Below are positions 1 through 11,200 of a stretch of DNA of 64,000 bases, piece after piece. The notes under the pieces were generated by a model. That model made no database searches, was not told the origin of the DNA, and saw only the letters and a program-made list of their open reading frames with translations. Origin of the DNA: Opisthocomus hoazin (Eukaryota; Chordata; Aves; Opisthocomiformes; Opisthocomidae); assembly GCF_030867145.1 (NCBI RefSeq), contig NC_134414.1:80156504-80220503 (forward strand). The letters run 5' to 3'. Made by a program: the position numbers and the translations under genes. Position 1 is the first letter of the stretch; each line of letters begins with the position of its first letter.

Positions 1-1097
1 ATCTGAAAATGCTGGTTTTCTGAGTAGGTTATTTGTTTTCCTACTGTGAGGTCTTCAACCTAGAGAAAATCAGCGGGGCTGGAAGTTAGTTTCAGCAGCT
101 GCAAGTGAGACTGCAGCATCAATCCATTCCTCATCCTCAAACCAGAGCTGCTGTGCCTTGCTCTCCACTGCCTATCCCCTACCAAGTGCCCAATGTTTCT
201 GGAGTTTTTCTTGTGTTGTCCCAGGATGCTACCTAGGGCAATCCCGTTTCCCCGTTAAGGAGAGAAGGTACTAAAAGCCTAATAAAATCATAGAAACCTG
301 ATTTGTTTTTTTTTTGAGGAAAAAGTATTTCACTGAAAGACAGAGAAACTTAAGTCTGGATCCCATGATCAAATTACTGTCAGCTACTATGAAGAAACTA
401 CTGTAAGTTGCTCTTTGCATGCAGTCTGTCACTACGGACTAGTTTACGTCTTGTTTCCGTTTGCTGGGACCTGTACAGGCAGGCACAGCCAGCTAATGCA
501 GCTTTTCATTTGTAGACTAACTGGCTAAACTTCAGTTTCCTGCTCATGAGTCTGAACCCTTCACGCCTTGAGATTTCATGGTGACTGGCATGCTCATGTA
601 AACCATTAGATGTAGTGTCTGCCTCTGCCTATCCTGCTAATTACACACAGTCTTCAAGAAGTTGTCATTGCCCGTAAGAAATGTGGAAAAGAGGTCCTGT
701 CATGTTTAAGCAAGCACAGAGCTGCTCCCTGGTTTTGAGTTTGCCACTAACACATTGTTTGTCCTTAAAGAAGCTTGGGAAGATGGGTTTACTGCTAACC
801 TGCCTCTAGGCAGTAGGAGATTCTTGGATATTATCAAAACACAAAGCTGTGAAGTGTAGCGTGCTGGGTCCACATCCAGACCAAACCAGCACAGACCTGC
901 AGAAGGTCGGTTTTCCTGGGGTGCATGTCTCTGTAACACCTCGTGGGCTGTCAGATGGCCGTCCTCCAGAAACCTACGCTGATTGTTACTACTGTGATTG
1001 TGAGTCTTCCTTACCGTCAGTGCCCTGGTGGTTTTATGTCTTTTTTGTTCTGCATAGCATAGACGACTTTCTAAATTGCTGTGACTCTCTCTTGTAG
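1..1097 (+). other. Intronic sequence upstream of the first visible PLCXD1 exon
   Basis: No exon is recognisable here. The preceding PLCXD1 exon should end in the segment with the second catalytic histidine, and no such reading is present, so it lies off the left edge. A 3' splice site (polypyrimidine tract then TTGTAG) closes the stretch at 1097. The open frames here look like chance. Confidence 0.6.
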
Positions 1098-1253
1098 GAT
1101 ATTCTGTGGGAAGTGTTAAGGTGGTTGGAAACTCATCCTCAGGAAGTTGTTATCTTAGCCTGCAGGAATTTTGATGGATTAACCAAGAAACTTCACTGTA
1201 ATCTTATTGCCTGTATAAAAGAGATTTTTCAGTGTAAACTGTGTCCCAGAAAT
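1098..1253 (+). CDS. PLCXD1: PLCXD1 coding exon (X-domain core)
   Basis: A 156-bp exon, phase 0 in and out, between TTGTAG and GTAAGT. It encodes 52 residues beginning DILWEVLRWLETHPQEVV and ending CKLCPRN, the conserved barrel segment of PLCXD proteins. Confidence 0.93.
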
Positions 1254-4200
1254 GTAAGTATGAGATCTTGTTTTTCCTCATTTTTTTAGGAATGATATAT
1301 TACAGTGAGATCTTTGATTCCAGATTTTTAGATATATTCTGCTTTCTCTATATATCTAACCTAGGAAAAGTAACATTTGCTGCATCAGAGATAGGTCTTT
1401 GTCTAATAAAATTGAGGACATAAAGCAAACCTACATCTCAGTGTGGAGGAGGGAATTAAATTTGACTGTCATGTCTGTTGAGCTGTGGGACAACAGTAGG
1501 GACACAGCTGCCATCCACTGTCCTGTCTGAGTTTTGTCAAAAAAAAAAAAAAAAATTAAAAATGGTGCGTGTGTGTGTGTTATAAATATAGTCTTTACTA
1601 CTTTTATAGAATTTAAAGAATCCATTTTCTGCCTTTTCACAGCAGTAATTATAAATGAATTTTGATGCTATTTATAATAGTTCAGGTTGGAAGTGAGGAA
1701 GTGACCTCCAGAGGTCATCTGGTCCAACCCCACCATGTAAAGCAGGACCCATCCGTTCTTTAATATCTCCAAGGATGGAGATTCTGCAACCTTTCTAGGC
1801 AGCTTGGTCCAGTGTTTGACCACTCTCACGGTAAACATGTTTACTTTCTGTCTATCTGATCAGAATTTTATCTTGCTGTAACTTGTGTCTGCTGACTTTC
1901 ATCCCTTTTTGCTACGCATCTCGGAGGACTGTCTGCCTCTGTCTTCGATATCTGTGCCCATTAGGTGTTTGCAAACAGCAGTAAGACCTGTCCATAGTCT
2001 TCTCTCCTTCATGCTGAACAGACCCAGGTATCTCAGCCTGTCCTTGCATGTCATGCTCCAGCCTCTGCTCACTCTTGTTGCATGCTGCTGGACTCACTCC
2101 AGCATATCAATGACTTTTTTTGGTACTGGGGAAGCCCCAGCTGGACACAGTACTTGAGATGCAGCCCCACAAGTGCTGAATAGGTGGGAAGAACCCCCTC
2201 TCTTGACCTGCTCTCCATGCCTTTACTCATACAGCCCAGTTTGCAGATGACCTTTGCTGCATGGGCACGTTGCTGGCTCATGTTCAGCTTGGTGTCCGCT
2301 AGGACCTCCAGGTCTTTTTCTGCAAAGCAGCTTTCTACCCATCTGCGCCCAGTCTATCCTGGTGCATAGGGATAGTGCATCCAGGTGCAGGACTTTGCAT
2401 TTGCCTTTGTTGAGCTTCATGAGGTTTCTGGAACCCATGTCTCCAGCCTGTCGAGGTCCCTCTGAAGAGCATCTCTGCCCTCAGTGCATTTCGGGTGACT
2501 CTGACTTTCTTTCCGGGACGTGAGCTGGAGCTGACCTTCCAACAGCCTAATAAGCTTTCAGTCACCCTAACCTCCAGAGAAGCCTTAATTTAAATAATCA
2601 GAAGTTATGTGATTGCTAAATTTTAGAAGCTGGGCTTTTTAGCTTCCTCTTTTTTACAAAGTGTGGGAGCTTTTAGCAGTTAAACAATTAACATTTCAAA
2701 GATGCACAGGAGCAGAGGGTTTTCTCTGGAGATGTGAGGGGTACAGGATAATGATGACCTTGTTTGTGATTCGAATTCAGCCTTTGAAGCTGGTGTATCA
2801 GTAACGGGTGAGTATTACCATTTCAAAGCATCTTGTACAGCAGAGTTAAAATAGAACAATTCTCAGCAAAACTAGGGGATTCTGAATATTCAGGCCACAG
2901 CTGAATAACTGAAGGCCTGAGTGACACTGTTCTATTGTTTCCCCACGTAACTTGAGTGTGCAAGTCATGGATGAGCAGAGCAATACTGGAGAAGACGGAC
3001 AAATTTGCTTTCAGACACATGCCTAGCGCTTAAAAAAAGTTATTAACTGCAAAAGGGGCACGCTGCTGCTGATAGTTTGTTGAATGAATGGTTTGAGATC
3101 ACCTGACTGAAGAAAGAACAAAGTTTCTAAGTGGTGTCTTAGCAGAGGGAGGAAGGGGACTGGAGAAAAGAGAAGCCAAGTACTTCCCTTGAGCAGGAAG
3201 ACTTCACTTGTAAGGGGTCTGTGACCACCACGATGGATCTCACGATTTTTGCAAGTGATACCATTGCAGGTTAGACAGCTGTAAGGTTTTTCAGGATCAC
3301 AGGCTTGGATTGAACATCAAATGACCAAGTGCTTGCTCGCTTATTTTGAAATAATCTGTTATCTGCTGTCTTTCAAGACTGCAGCTCTGGTGTTGTACAA
3401 AAGTAAATGTTAAAGTATTTATGAAGCAACTGCTCTAACTAGAGGTCTGTATGTAGTACTGGCACAGGCCACAGCGTGACAACATTACATTGCATTTAAA
3501 ATTTTAATTGCCTTAACTATTCAAGGTGTCTTCCTTTGATCTGTATTTCTAGGGTTTAAAAATCCCTTGTTAGCCATCTACACTTTATCCTCTGCTTTGT
3601 TTGCAAAATAAGCACCTGTGCTCATGTACATATTTCTGCTAGGGTTTTTTTTTTGGCTCTTGTATCACTTTTTTTTTTTGTAAGAAAAAAGGTTTCAGCT
3701 TTAGAAAGGCAGCTGGAGTAAAGCAAAGGCTTCTGTCAAACAGATTTTTGTAGTTATGAGTAGCTTGTGTTTTAATTTTACAGCATTTTCTGACCTAATT
3801 GGGGCTTGCACTCTGTCTTTCTGGGATGAAGCAAGAGGAATTCCCATGTTCATTCAGCCCTTGGATCTCTTCAAAGATTTACCTAAAAAAATTTCAACTA
3901 CCTTTGGCTTTTATGTTAATTAATAAGTTAATTGGAACATGAAAAAGCCACCATTTCCTTTTCACAAGCAAGTCACGCTTTTAACCACCAAAGCTCTTAA
4001 AAAAACAATGCCTGTATTAAATATGTTGGTTTTGCAAATAAAACTAGTCAGAGGGCTTCTTTTGAGGACTGGAAAATGTTATTTCATATTGAAACACTTG
4101 AATTTAACAGACCTGTTTCAGCCTGCCTGTCTTTTAGAAGGTTTCTGACGCAAGTCTTCCATTCTCTCAATTCAAAACATCTGGGGCACCCCTATTTCAG

Positions 4201-5785
4201 AAACTTTGCACTTAGAGAAATCAGAATTAAAATATCTCTTGAAAAACTCCCATTTAGTCTTGCCGGGTCTTGAACAGTTCAATTTTCATTAGTTTCTGTG
4301 GCAACAAATATGGATCGATGTGAGGCATTTGCCAAAATCATTCCTGCTTCTCTGCGTCTGTAAGCCTATAGCTGGGCGTTGGGCTTTGCCCCCCTCCTTC
4401 CTCGCTCTGCTGAACGGGCTGACCGGCCTCTCCCAGCAAATTCTCAGCAGTGATATGTGCACGAGGGCTGATGCGGAGACAGTTTCTTGTTGCACAGGCG
4501 TAAGACCTTGAGTGACGTACTTCATCATAGCCGAATTGTTTGAGGAAAGGAGGAATCGGCTGAATTTCACAGGCTCCTATTGCCCCCGCAGCTTGCAGCC
4601 CAGCCAACGACCTGTTTGGCTGTATATTTAACAGCGTTGTTTAAACTGAACCCGTGCCTCTCTGACAAGGCAGCTTCCCATGTCCGTATTTGAACTTTGG
4701 GAACACTGCTGCGTTGCTGACTTCAACCTGGGCATGCTTTCTCTTAGGTGCTGCCGACGCTGAGGGCCATGTGGCAGCGTGGCCATCAGGTGATTGTCTC
4801 CTACGAAGAGGACGTGGAAGTGGAGGAGCACTGCGAGCTGTGGCCCGCGATCCCATACTGGTGGGGAAACAAAACGGCCACCCGCGCTCTTATCCAGTAC
4901 TTGGAGCGCATGAAGCGGATGGGCCGCCCAGGTAGGCGCAGGGAGTCGCTCGGGGCAAGCAAGGGGCGCGTAGAGCCGTGCGAAACAGACGGGAATCTGG
5001 GCGATGATAGCGTGACGGGATGAAACCACCCTGTGCGTGCTGAGCACTCTGCTCACCCGCGGGCGAGCACAGTGTCCATCTTTGTTGGTGCAAGTATGTC
5101 CATCATAGTCGGCTGCTTCACTTGTGTGATCCCATGGAGAAAAAGCCCGGCCATCACGGGGCAAGGCTAGGCATTCGGAAGCAACCCTTATAGAAGCAAA
5201 CATGACTCACAAAGGAGGACGAGCTAGTGGAGAACCTTTAGTCTGCAACGAATAATTTAGATAAATTTAGCTACATGGAATGGTTCAGTAACCGAGCTTG
5301 GGGCCGTAACTATCTACTACGGCATGCAGCTGCAACAAGGGGAGACAGTCTGCTGGAACAGTTCTAGGGAAAGGTTGTAAAGGTAGTATTTTAGTGATTC
5401 CCAGATGGGTGAGAACCGGAGTTAATGCAATGCTGAGCAGTTTCTGTTCTCAAAGGAATATTTAATGTGTCGCCTTCTGATTTTTGTTTCAGAACAATTC
5501 TTTGTAGCGGGGATTAACCTTACTGAAAATTTAAGGTATATTCTCATGCATCCATTTGGATCACTGAAGAAAATGACACTCCAGAGTCTTCCATGCTTGA
5601 AAATCTGGATAAAGCAGCAGTATCCAGGACCAAAACAAGAATGTATTAACATCATTGCTGGAGACTTCGTAGGAAACGGTGATTTTGTCAAAGATGTGAT
5701 AGAACTTAACACAAAAATTAATCCTCCATTACACTGTCAAAGTAAAGGGGCTGGAACAAATAGCATTTCATTCTTGGCTTCTTAA
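1098..5785 (+). CDS. PLCXD1: PLCXD1, PI-PLC X domain-containing protein 1 (3' part, three exons)
   Basis: This is the C-terminal part of a phosphatidylinositol-specific phospholipase C X-domain protein, a cytoplasmic TIM-barrel family. Coding exons are 1098-1253, 4748-4931 and 5493-5785, joining in frame to 210 visible residues plus a TAA stop. Family signatures seen are WLETHPQEVVILACRNF, VIVSYEEDV, ELWPAIPYWWGNKT, FVAGINLTENL and INIIAGDFVG. Human PLCXD1 is about 323 residues, so roughly 110-130 residues, including both catalytic histidines, lie off the left edge. The gene runs tail-to-tail with GTPBP6, as in human PAR1, which favours PLCXD1 over PLCXD2 or PLCXD3. The C-terminus carries about 18 residues beyond the human end. 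Introns are 1254-4747 (with a CR1) and 4932-5492 (nothing recognised). Confidence 0.93.
1678..2500 (-). mobile_element. CR1 LINE fragment, antisense, in the PLCXD1 intron
   Basis: The plus strand reads as the reverse complement of a CR1 3' end. It opens with GGTTGGAAGTGAGG...GGTCATCTGGTCCAAC, then TTTAATATCTCCAAGGATGG and further 3' UTR and C-terminal reverse-transcriptase sequence. It is heavily decayed with many stops. The tail repeat is at the low-coordinate end. The right boundary is approximate. Confidence 0.85.
4748..4931 (+). CDS. PLCXD1: PLCXD1 coding exon (YEED / WWGN segment)
   Basis: A 184-bp exon, phase 0 in and phase 1 out, between CTCTTAG and GTAGGC. It encodes VLPTLRAMWQRGHQVIVSYE through ELWPAIPYWWGNKT to GRPG. 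The local GC content is well above that of the flanking introns, which creates a long antisense open frame of no likely meaning. Confidence 0.94.
5493..5785 (+). CDS. PLCXD1: PLCXD1 terminal coding exon
   Basis: A 293-bp exon starting after TTTGTTTCAG, phase 1 in, with a TAA stop at 5783-5785. It encodes EQFFVAGINLTENLRYIL, then CINIIAGDFVGNGDFVKDVI. After the family's usual end (an ELN motif followed by a few residues) it runs on into a polar Ser/Gly-rich tail ending in ISFLAS. Confidence 0.94.
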
Positions 5786-6566
5786 GCTGTGAAAAGCTGA
5801 AAAGGCTTTGTCTGCATTTAATGTGTCCTGACTTAAACATCCTGGATCCCATAAAGGTCCAGTTAACTTCAACCAGGGATGTTTTAAAGACTCAGTAAGA
5901 GAAGTGCTCTCACCATCATCGGGGTTTCAAGGCCTTTTCACTAAAAAGAGAGCAGGCAGACCTTGCTGAAGTCTCTAGAGAACTGTGGTATAGGTATAAT
6001 TTACTCAGGTACTCAGATTCTGTAGCAATTGGCAATACTGAAAGTCCCAGGAACTTAATCCTATTTTATTTTACATATGAGCAAGGAGAAATATGTCAGT
6101 AGCTGCATGAATTATTTTGTGATTTTATCTTTCTTGTAAATATAGTCTGCACTACTTGCAACCACAATTCTCAGCATTTTATATCACTGTGAAACTGACT
6201 TGTCTGTTTTCATGGTTTGTGTTAAATATACATAAGGAACATTTTAAAAATATTTTTGTTGTATCAAAGGTACTGTACTGACAATCCTATTTGACATGGT
6301 TTTTACATACACTGTATTAACATTAGAGATCTAGAAGCAGCTGTACTGTTGTGCGCTGAGTGCCGGTTGTGAGCCACTTTACCAACAGGGCAGTCACAAA
6401 AGCCTTTATCATTTGTAAGAGGTGTGTGTATTTGAGCACCTACTCTTTTTATCGCTCATGCCAGTTCTGCAGTGATAAAGATAGCAAAACTAGGCCCCCA
6501 GACAGTTTTATCTGTGGTAATGCAATATGTTTTATTAGATGTTGCCAGAATATGCCTTAAATTGAA

Positions 6567-6572
6567 AATAAA
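6567..6572 (+). terminator. Candidate AATAAA polyadenylation signal for PLCXD1
   Basis: Canonical hexamer 782 bases past the PLCXD1 stop, in the sense orientation. It is the first AATAAA after the stop. The cleavage site itself is not evident. Confidence 0.5.
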
Positions 6573-7291
6573 CACATGTGAAACAAATTCCTTATCTAAA
6601 CTCAGACTGCTCTAAAAATAGACTCTTGGCTTCTGTCATGCTCATTTGGGGTTTCACAACTGGTCTTTTATTTACCTATTTTAGTAGCTCTAGTTATTTT
6701 TTCTCTCAGGTATTTTTTGGTTATGTAAAAACTAAAGATTTTATGTTATTTGCCATTGCATATTAACCCTATTTTTTTAAATGAACTGCGCAATAACAGA
6801 TGATCATGAAGGTAAGAGAAATGGCAGGACTAAAACAGGCATTGTATGAAGTTCTCTATGCAGTTTCATCAATATACCTCACTTTTTGGATGCACTTTAT
6901 ATGCAAAAGCAGAGTTCAAATGTCTCGCAAGATGTTCATGTTTGCAGTAGGTATTTGCAGAAGGCTGAAATCAACTGCTACTTGACATCAGACCAAACTC
7001 ACCCCACACTTCTCAGCACAAAAGGCTAACAAGCTACCTCTTCATGCAATCTCCTGCAGCTGCAGAGTACGTAGGAGTAAAAAAACAAACATTCCATTTA
7101 TGAAGAACACTTTCTAAATGCTTTTTTACGATGCTTTTTATCCTTGCTCTTACCTCTATGCACTTCATATTGAGTAGTCATTCAGTTTTGATTTTTTTTT
7201 TTGAGAGTCACTGCCTGCATGACGTGTTATGTTGTACATACTCAGAAAGTTTTTCTGCCTATCTGCCCTCAGGTGGCTTGTTCCTCTGTGT

Positions 7292-7297
7292 AATAAA
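7292..7297 (+). terminator. Alternative AATAAA polyadenylation signal for PLCXD1
   Basis: A second sense-strand hexamer, followed by T/G-rich sequence (TTTTGTGTCTCTGTTCTG) that could serve as a downstream element. It would give a 3' UTR of about 1.5 kb. Confidence 0.4.
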
Positions 7298-7753
7298 ACT
7301 TGATCTCTTTGTGCTGTATGGACTTAAATAGTTTTGTGTCTCTGTTCTGTGATACTGATTGTTTTATTGGGTCCCAGTAGTAATTCATAACTCAGGTAAT
7401 GGTTGTTTTTTTTTTTTTCTTCATGAAATAATTTTCACACAAAATCCATGCTTTACTGTAACTTAAATGTTTTCTCTTTAAAACCAACACAGTAATAAGC
7501 ATTGTGGATAAATTACTGTAGGCAAGAAAACCGTATGGGTAAAAGATGTTCATAGCTACCTTCATTTATTGCTTATATATACAAATCCCTGTTTTTTTGC
7601 TTCACTGCAATAAGACATGGCAGTAATTTTACTTAAATATGCATTCAAGCAGAATACACAAACCTATCTGTATTATTTATATATGCCAACAACATCTTGT
7701 TCATTAACTTTCATTTTCCAAGGACCATCTGAGACAACTATAATAAATGTTAT

Positions 7754-7759
7754 TTTATT
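7754..7759 (-). terminator. Candidate polyadenylation signal for GTPBP6
   Basis: TTTATT on the plus strand reads AATAAA on the minus strand, 372 bases past the GTPBP6 stop. This gives a 3' UTR of about 0.4 kb ending short of the PLCXD1 transcript. Confidence 0.5.
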
Positions 7760-8130
7760 CTGAAAAATGGGGTACAAAGCTTAATTTATATGATGTAAGA
7801 AACCTGGTACTTTTCCGACAGTTAATTCAGATGCCATCCAGTGATTTCCATGTGTTTGAGGTCCACAGCTTATAGCCAACATATGGCTCTAATTAAAATG
7901 TTTTAACACTAAAAATTTAGTGCTGTCCTTGCACTTGATGACCAAATGAAGCTCAAAGCTCTTATTGTTTCCAAACAGAAGGTTTCAGAAACAGTGTCCA
8001 GTTCCAAAATGCATCAAAAACATCAACTGGGGAAGAAATACACTCTTCAACACGCAGGCTAATAGGTCATTAACTTCATTTCACATCCTCTTAATGAGAT
8101 CAGTTTCTTTTCCTAGACAAGGATGCAGTT

Positions 8131-8272
8131 TCATGGCATAAAAATCTTACTGGTAGGAAAGAGGCTTTTGTATCTGCCAAAAGCAGAATTGCCGATTATC
8201 ACCTTCACCCTGGCTGTGCCATCTTCAGGCATGACTTCTACTTCCTGAACTGTTGCTTCTTTATAGAGCCAA
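8131..8272 (-). CDS. GTPBP6: GTPBP6 exon 10 (C-terminal)
   Basis: A 142-bp exon, phase 2 in, ending in TGA at 8133-8131. It encodes WLYKEATVQEVEVMPEDG, then VIIGNSAFGRYKSLFP, the conserved HflX-family C-terminal beta structure. Confidence 0.95.
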
Positions 8273-11200
8273 CTGTAAAAGTAAAAGCATATTAGTGTCT
8301 TAAAGGTATGACCTACTACATAAAACGTGATCTTTGTTTTAGGTCAACATGTTCCAATCTAGGTAATTTAACACTTCAAAAGATGAAGTGCTTCACTTAA
8401 CTTTTCATTTGCTACTTGCTATTTGGAAATAGGGTACAGTGTTTTCATAGATCTTTCAGATTTGCGTGTTTGTCAGAAATCTGGCTCCAGGACCAGCGGC
8501 ACGGTCTTTCAGGAAGTAAGTTTTATGTACTAACATGCAGAACTCTGTGAAGGACACTTTCAGAAACAGACTCATGGGTATCTAACGTGGATATTTTTTC
8601 TCCATAGGTCTGAAAACTTTGATAAATTATCTCTATAATTCTTAACGCAGATTAAAATCAGTATGATACGACTTGGAAATTTTAAGACATGCAAGACAAA
8701 GAGTTTCATATTTCTCTTAAGTCCTTCTTACAATTCAAAACTAATTACCTTAGCTGAGGCCCCTCTAAATTGACGTTAACTGTCAGAATCTTCTTCCCTG
8801 TTGCTGTCAGAATTTTTTTTTCTATTTCTTCTTTCAGCTCTTCTAAACCATGTCCATGTAGAGCAGAAATGGCTAAAGCATTTTCTTCAGTGGGTGTATA
8901 TCTGAAAGGTAACAATTGCTAGCACATTTTCTCATGAAGATTAGGTTGCAAAAATATTCCAAGCATGGAAAATTTAACTGCGTTACTTTATACCGGCATC
9001 TTCCTACAGAGGCCACTTCTTCTATGACTCAAGTGATTTCTTGCGTAATGAAAAGATAATTAATTCTTTTTATGACCACAGTTACGTATGTAAAAGATTG
9101 AGAAACACTATTAAATGTACTCAGAAGTGTGGCAGCTCTTCTCTAGACTAAGTATTAAAGAGCTTCCAGAACATAAGAAATGTGTAAGTACACTTAGCAA
9201 CTCCCGCTTACCTTTCTATCATATCCACTTTGTTATGAACTTCTACCATTGAGTCCAACAGATGGCTGGGAAGATTAAGATTCTTCAGAACTGACAGAAC
9301 AGTTGCTTTCTGGAGGATGGTTTCTGGATGAGTAATATCCCTCACGTGAACTATCAGATCCTAGCAAGCATCAATATACAAGACAGTTACCTAACGAAAC
9401 ACACCAGTTACCATGTTGTAATTGCTAATTCATATAAGATACTTGCCTGTCCCATTAGACAGTACACTGGCAGGTTAACAGTGTAAAATGAACTACTAAA
9501 ACAGTATTAAACCAATACTGGGTTTTGTACCATGATGAAAGAAAATCTGTAGCAGCTTAGTTTTTTATTCCACAGTGAGTACAGATTGCCTCCAACAAGC
9601 CTGAAAGAAACCCTGTCAATCAAGCTCGTTACAGAATTCATATTTCCAGTAATAACTGATCTAATTTTTCAAAGCCAAGGCTCTGTAACAATAAGGCTTC
9701 AAGAATACTGGAGAAGAAAAAGAGTGAACTGTAAAAAGGTTTTTAGAAGAGTAATGGCTGAAAAGCTGTGTCAAAATGGAAAAAAACCCCACCCATGTAC
9801 CTTATAGTTCTATTTTTACATTAAAAATGCAGAAGATTCCCATCTTTATTCTCAGCTCCTGAGATACTATTACTGGTGCTTCACTTAGAAAGCTTTATAC
9901 AAAAGTTACCAGCTTCAAGTACATACACAATCATGTTTGCCATGATAAAAACCAAGCAACCAAATTCAATATTTGCATTCAAAATGTTTCATCATCTTTG
10001 CTCAAGGTACTGCTTCAAACTTTTGAAAATTAGTGAGAAGTAAATTTCTTGCCTTTCATGTAACACTTCAGAATAAGAGACAAACAGGATACTGGCAGCC
10101 AGCTTTTGAAAGTCCTGTTATTACATGGTGAATAGTCCAATCCTCAGAAGCATTCCGGCACCCAGCTACCACTGAATTTCACTACCTTTGGCGATACAGG
10201 CTTTTTGTTTAAATGTCTGTGTATATGCAGCTTTACACTTTGCTATAGCACAGGAAACTAACTTTAATGAGAAAATGATTGGAAAAGTACATTTATGCTT
10301 ATTACATGCTGCCTGCATCCCATCACCATCACCTACTTTTAGTGCTGTAGGAAACCTTAAGTTAAAACCAGATCATTCCAGAGGCTTTATTTCATTTTCA
10401 ACTCTCAAGAAGGCTAAACTTCAACTTATTCTGATGCATTGTTTAGTTTTTCATATATTTGATCAGCAAAATCTGATTCATCTGCTTTACATATCATGGA
10501 GAAGGACACGTATACTCCAAATAAACCCTTTCTGAAATCTCTTAGTGTCTACATACTCTGCATAATTTCAAGTGTCAGAAAACTGGCTTATGGTAAGATA
10601 CCTAATTATCTTAGAAGACTGCTAGAGTCAGCCAGATACTTCACTAAGAACAGCATGCCAATTAATTTTCCCTTTTTTTCAAGGGGTAAGGATTATCTAA
10701 AAGGAAATTAATTTCATTTCTAAATGTCTATAGTCAACTACTTACTGAGTAAGCCACTTCTTCTAATGTAGCTGAAAAGGACTCAACCAGATTATGTGGA
10801 AGATCAGTCAGAAACCCAATAGTATCAACATAAATAACAGTCATATTTGAGGGCAGATACCCAGCATGGGCTGTAATATCAAGAGTGGCAAACAGCTGAT
10901 CTCTGGGTTGAAGTCCTGCATCCCCAGTCAAGGCTTTGATCAGGGTAGTTTTTCCTAATTAAAGAAAAAAAGGAGAAGATCTCAATGGCTTGTTTCAAGT
11001 AAAAATTTAATTTGCAAGCCTCAGGTGAGTTGTATGATGTAATGTATCTTTTCATATGTATTTCACTAATTTAAATCTAGCCTATGATTAGTTACCTATA
11101 CGATGTAACAAAATCCAAAGACAGTGTTAATTTTGAATTGGATTTAAGGCCACGTCTATAAGCTAGGCTGTGAAATCACAAGATGATTGACAACTGAACT

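Larger units (their letters stand above)
5786..7753 (+). other. PLCXD1 3' UTR and gap between convergent genes
   Basis: A/T-rich sequence with no credible coding frame. It holds candidate plus-strand polyadenylation signals at 6567 and 7292. The GTPBP6 signal on the opposite strand begins at 7754, so the two transcripts end within about 0.5-1.2 kb of each other. No repeat was recognised. Confidence 0.55.

Noticed and set aside
849-1097. Plus-strand open frame running into the PLCXD1 exon
   Set aside because: It does not resemble the expected upstream PLCXD1 segment and is separated from the exon by a clear acceptor. It is intron.
1539-1585. Poly-A followed by a TG run as a processed-gene tail
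   Set aside because: No retrocopy sequence lies upstream; simple repeats only.
4628-5203. 191-codon minus-strand open frame over the PLCXD1 exon
   Set aside because: It is antisense to a verified exon in a GC-rich patch, with no family features and no splice context.
10188-10535. 115-codon frame in GTPBP6 intron 7
   Set aside because: Antisense to the gene, A/T-rich, no motif and no plausible exon borders.
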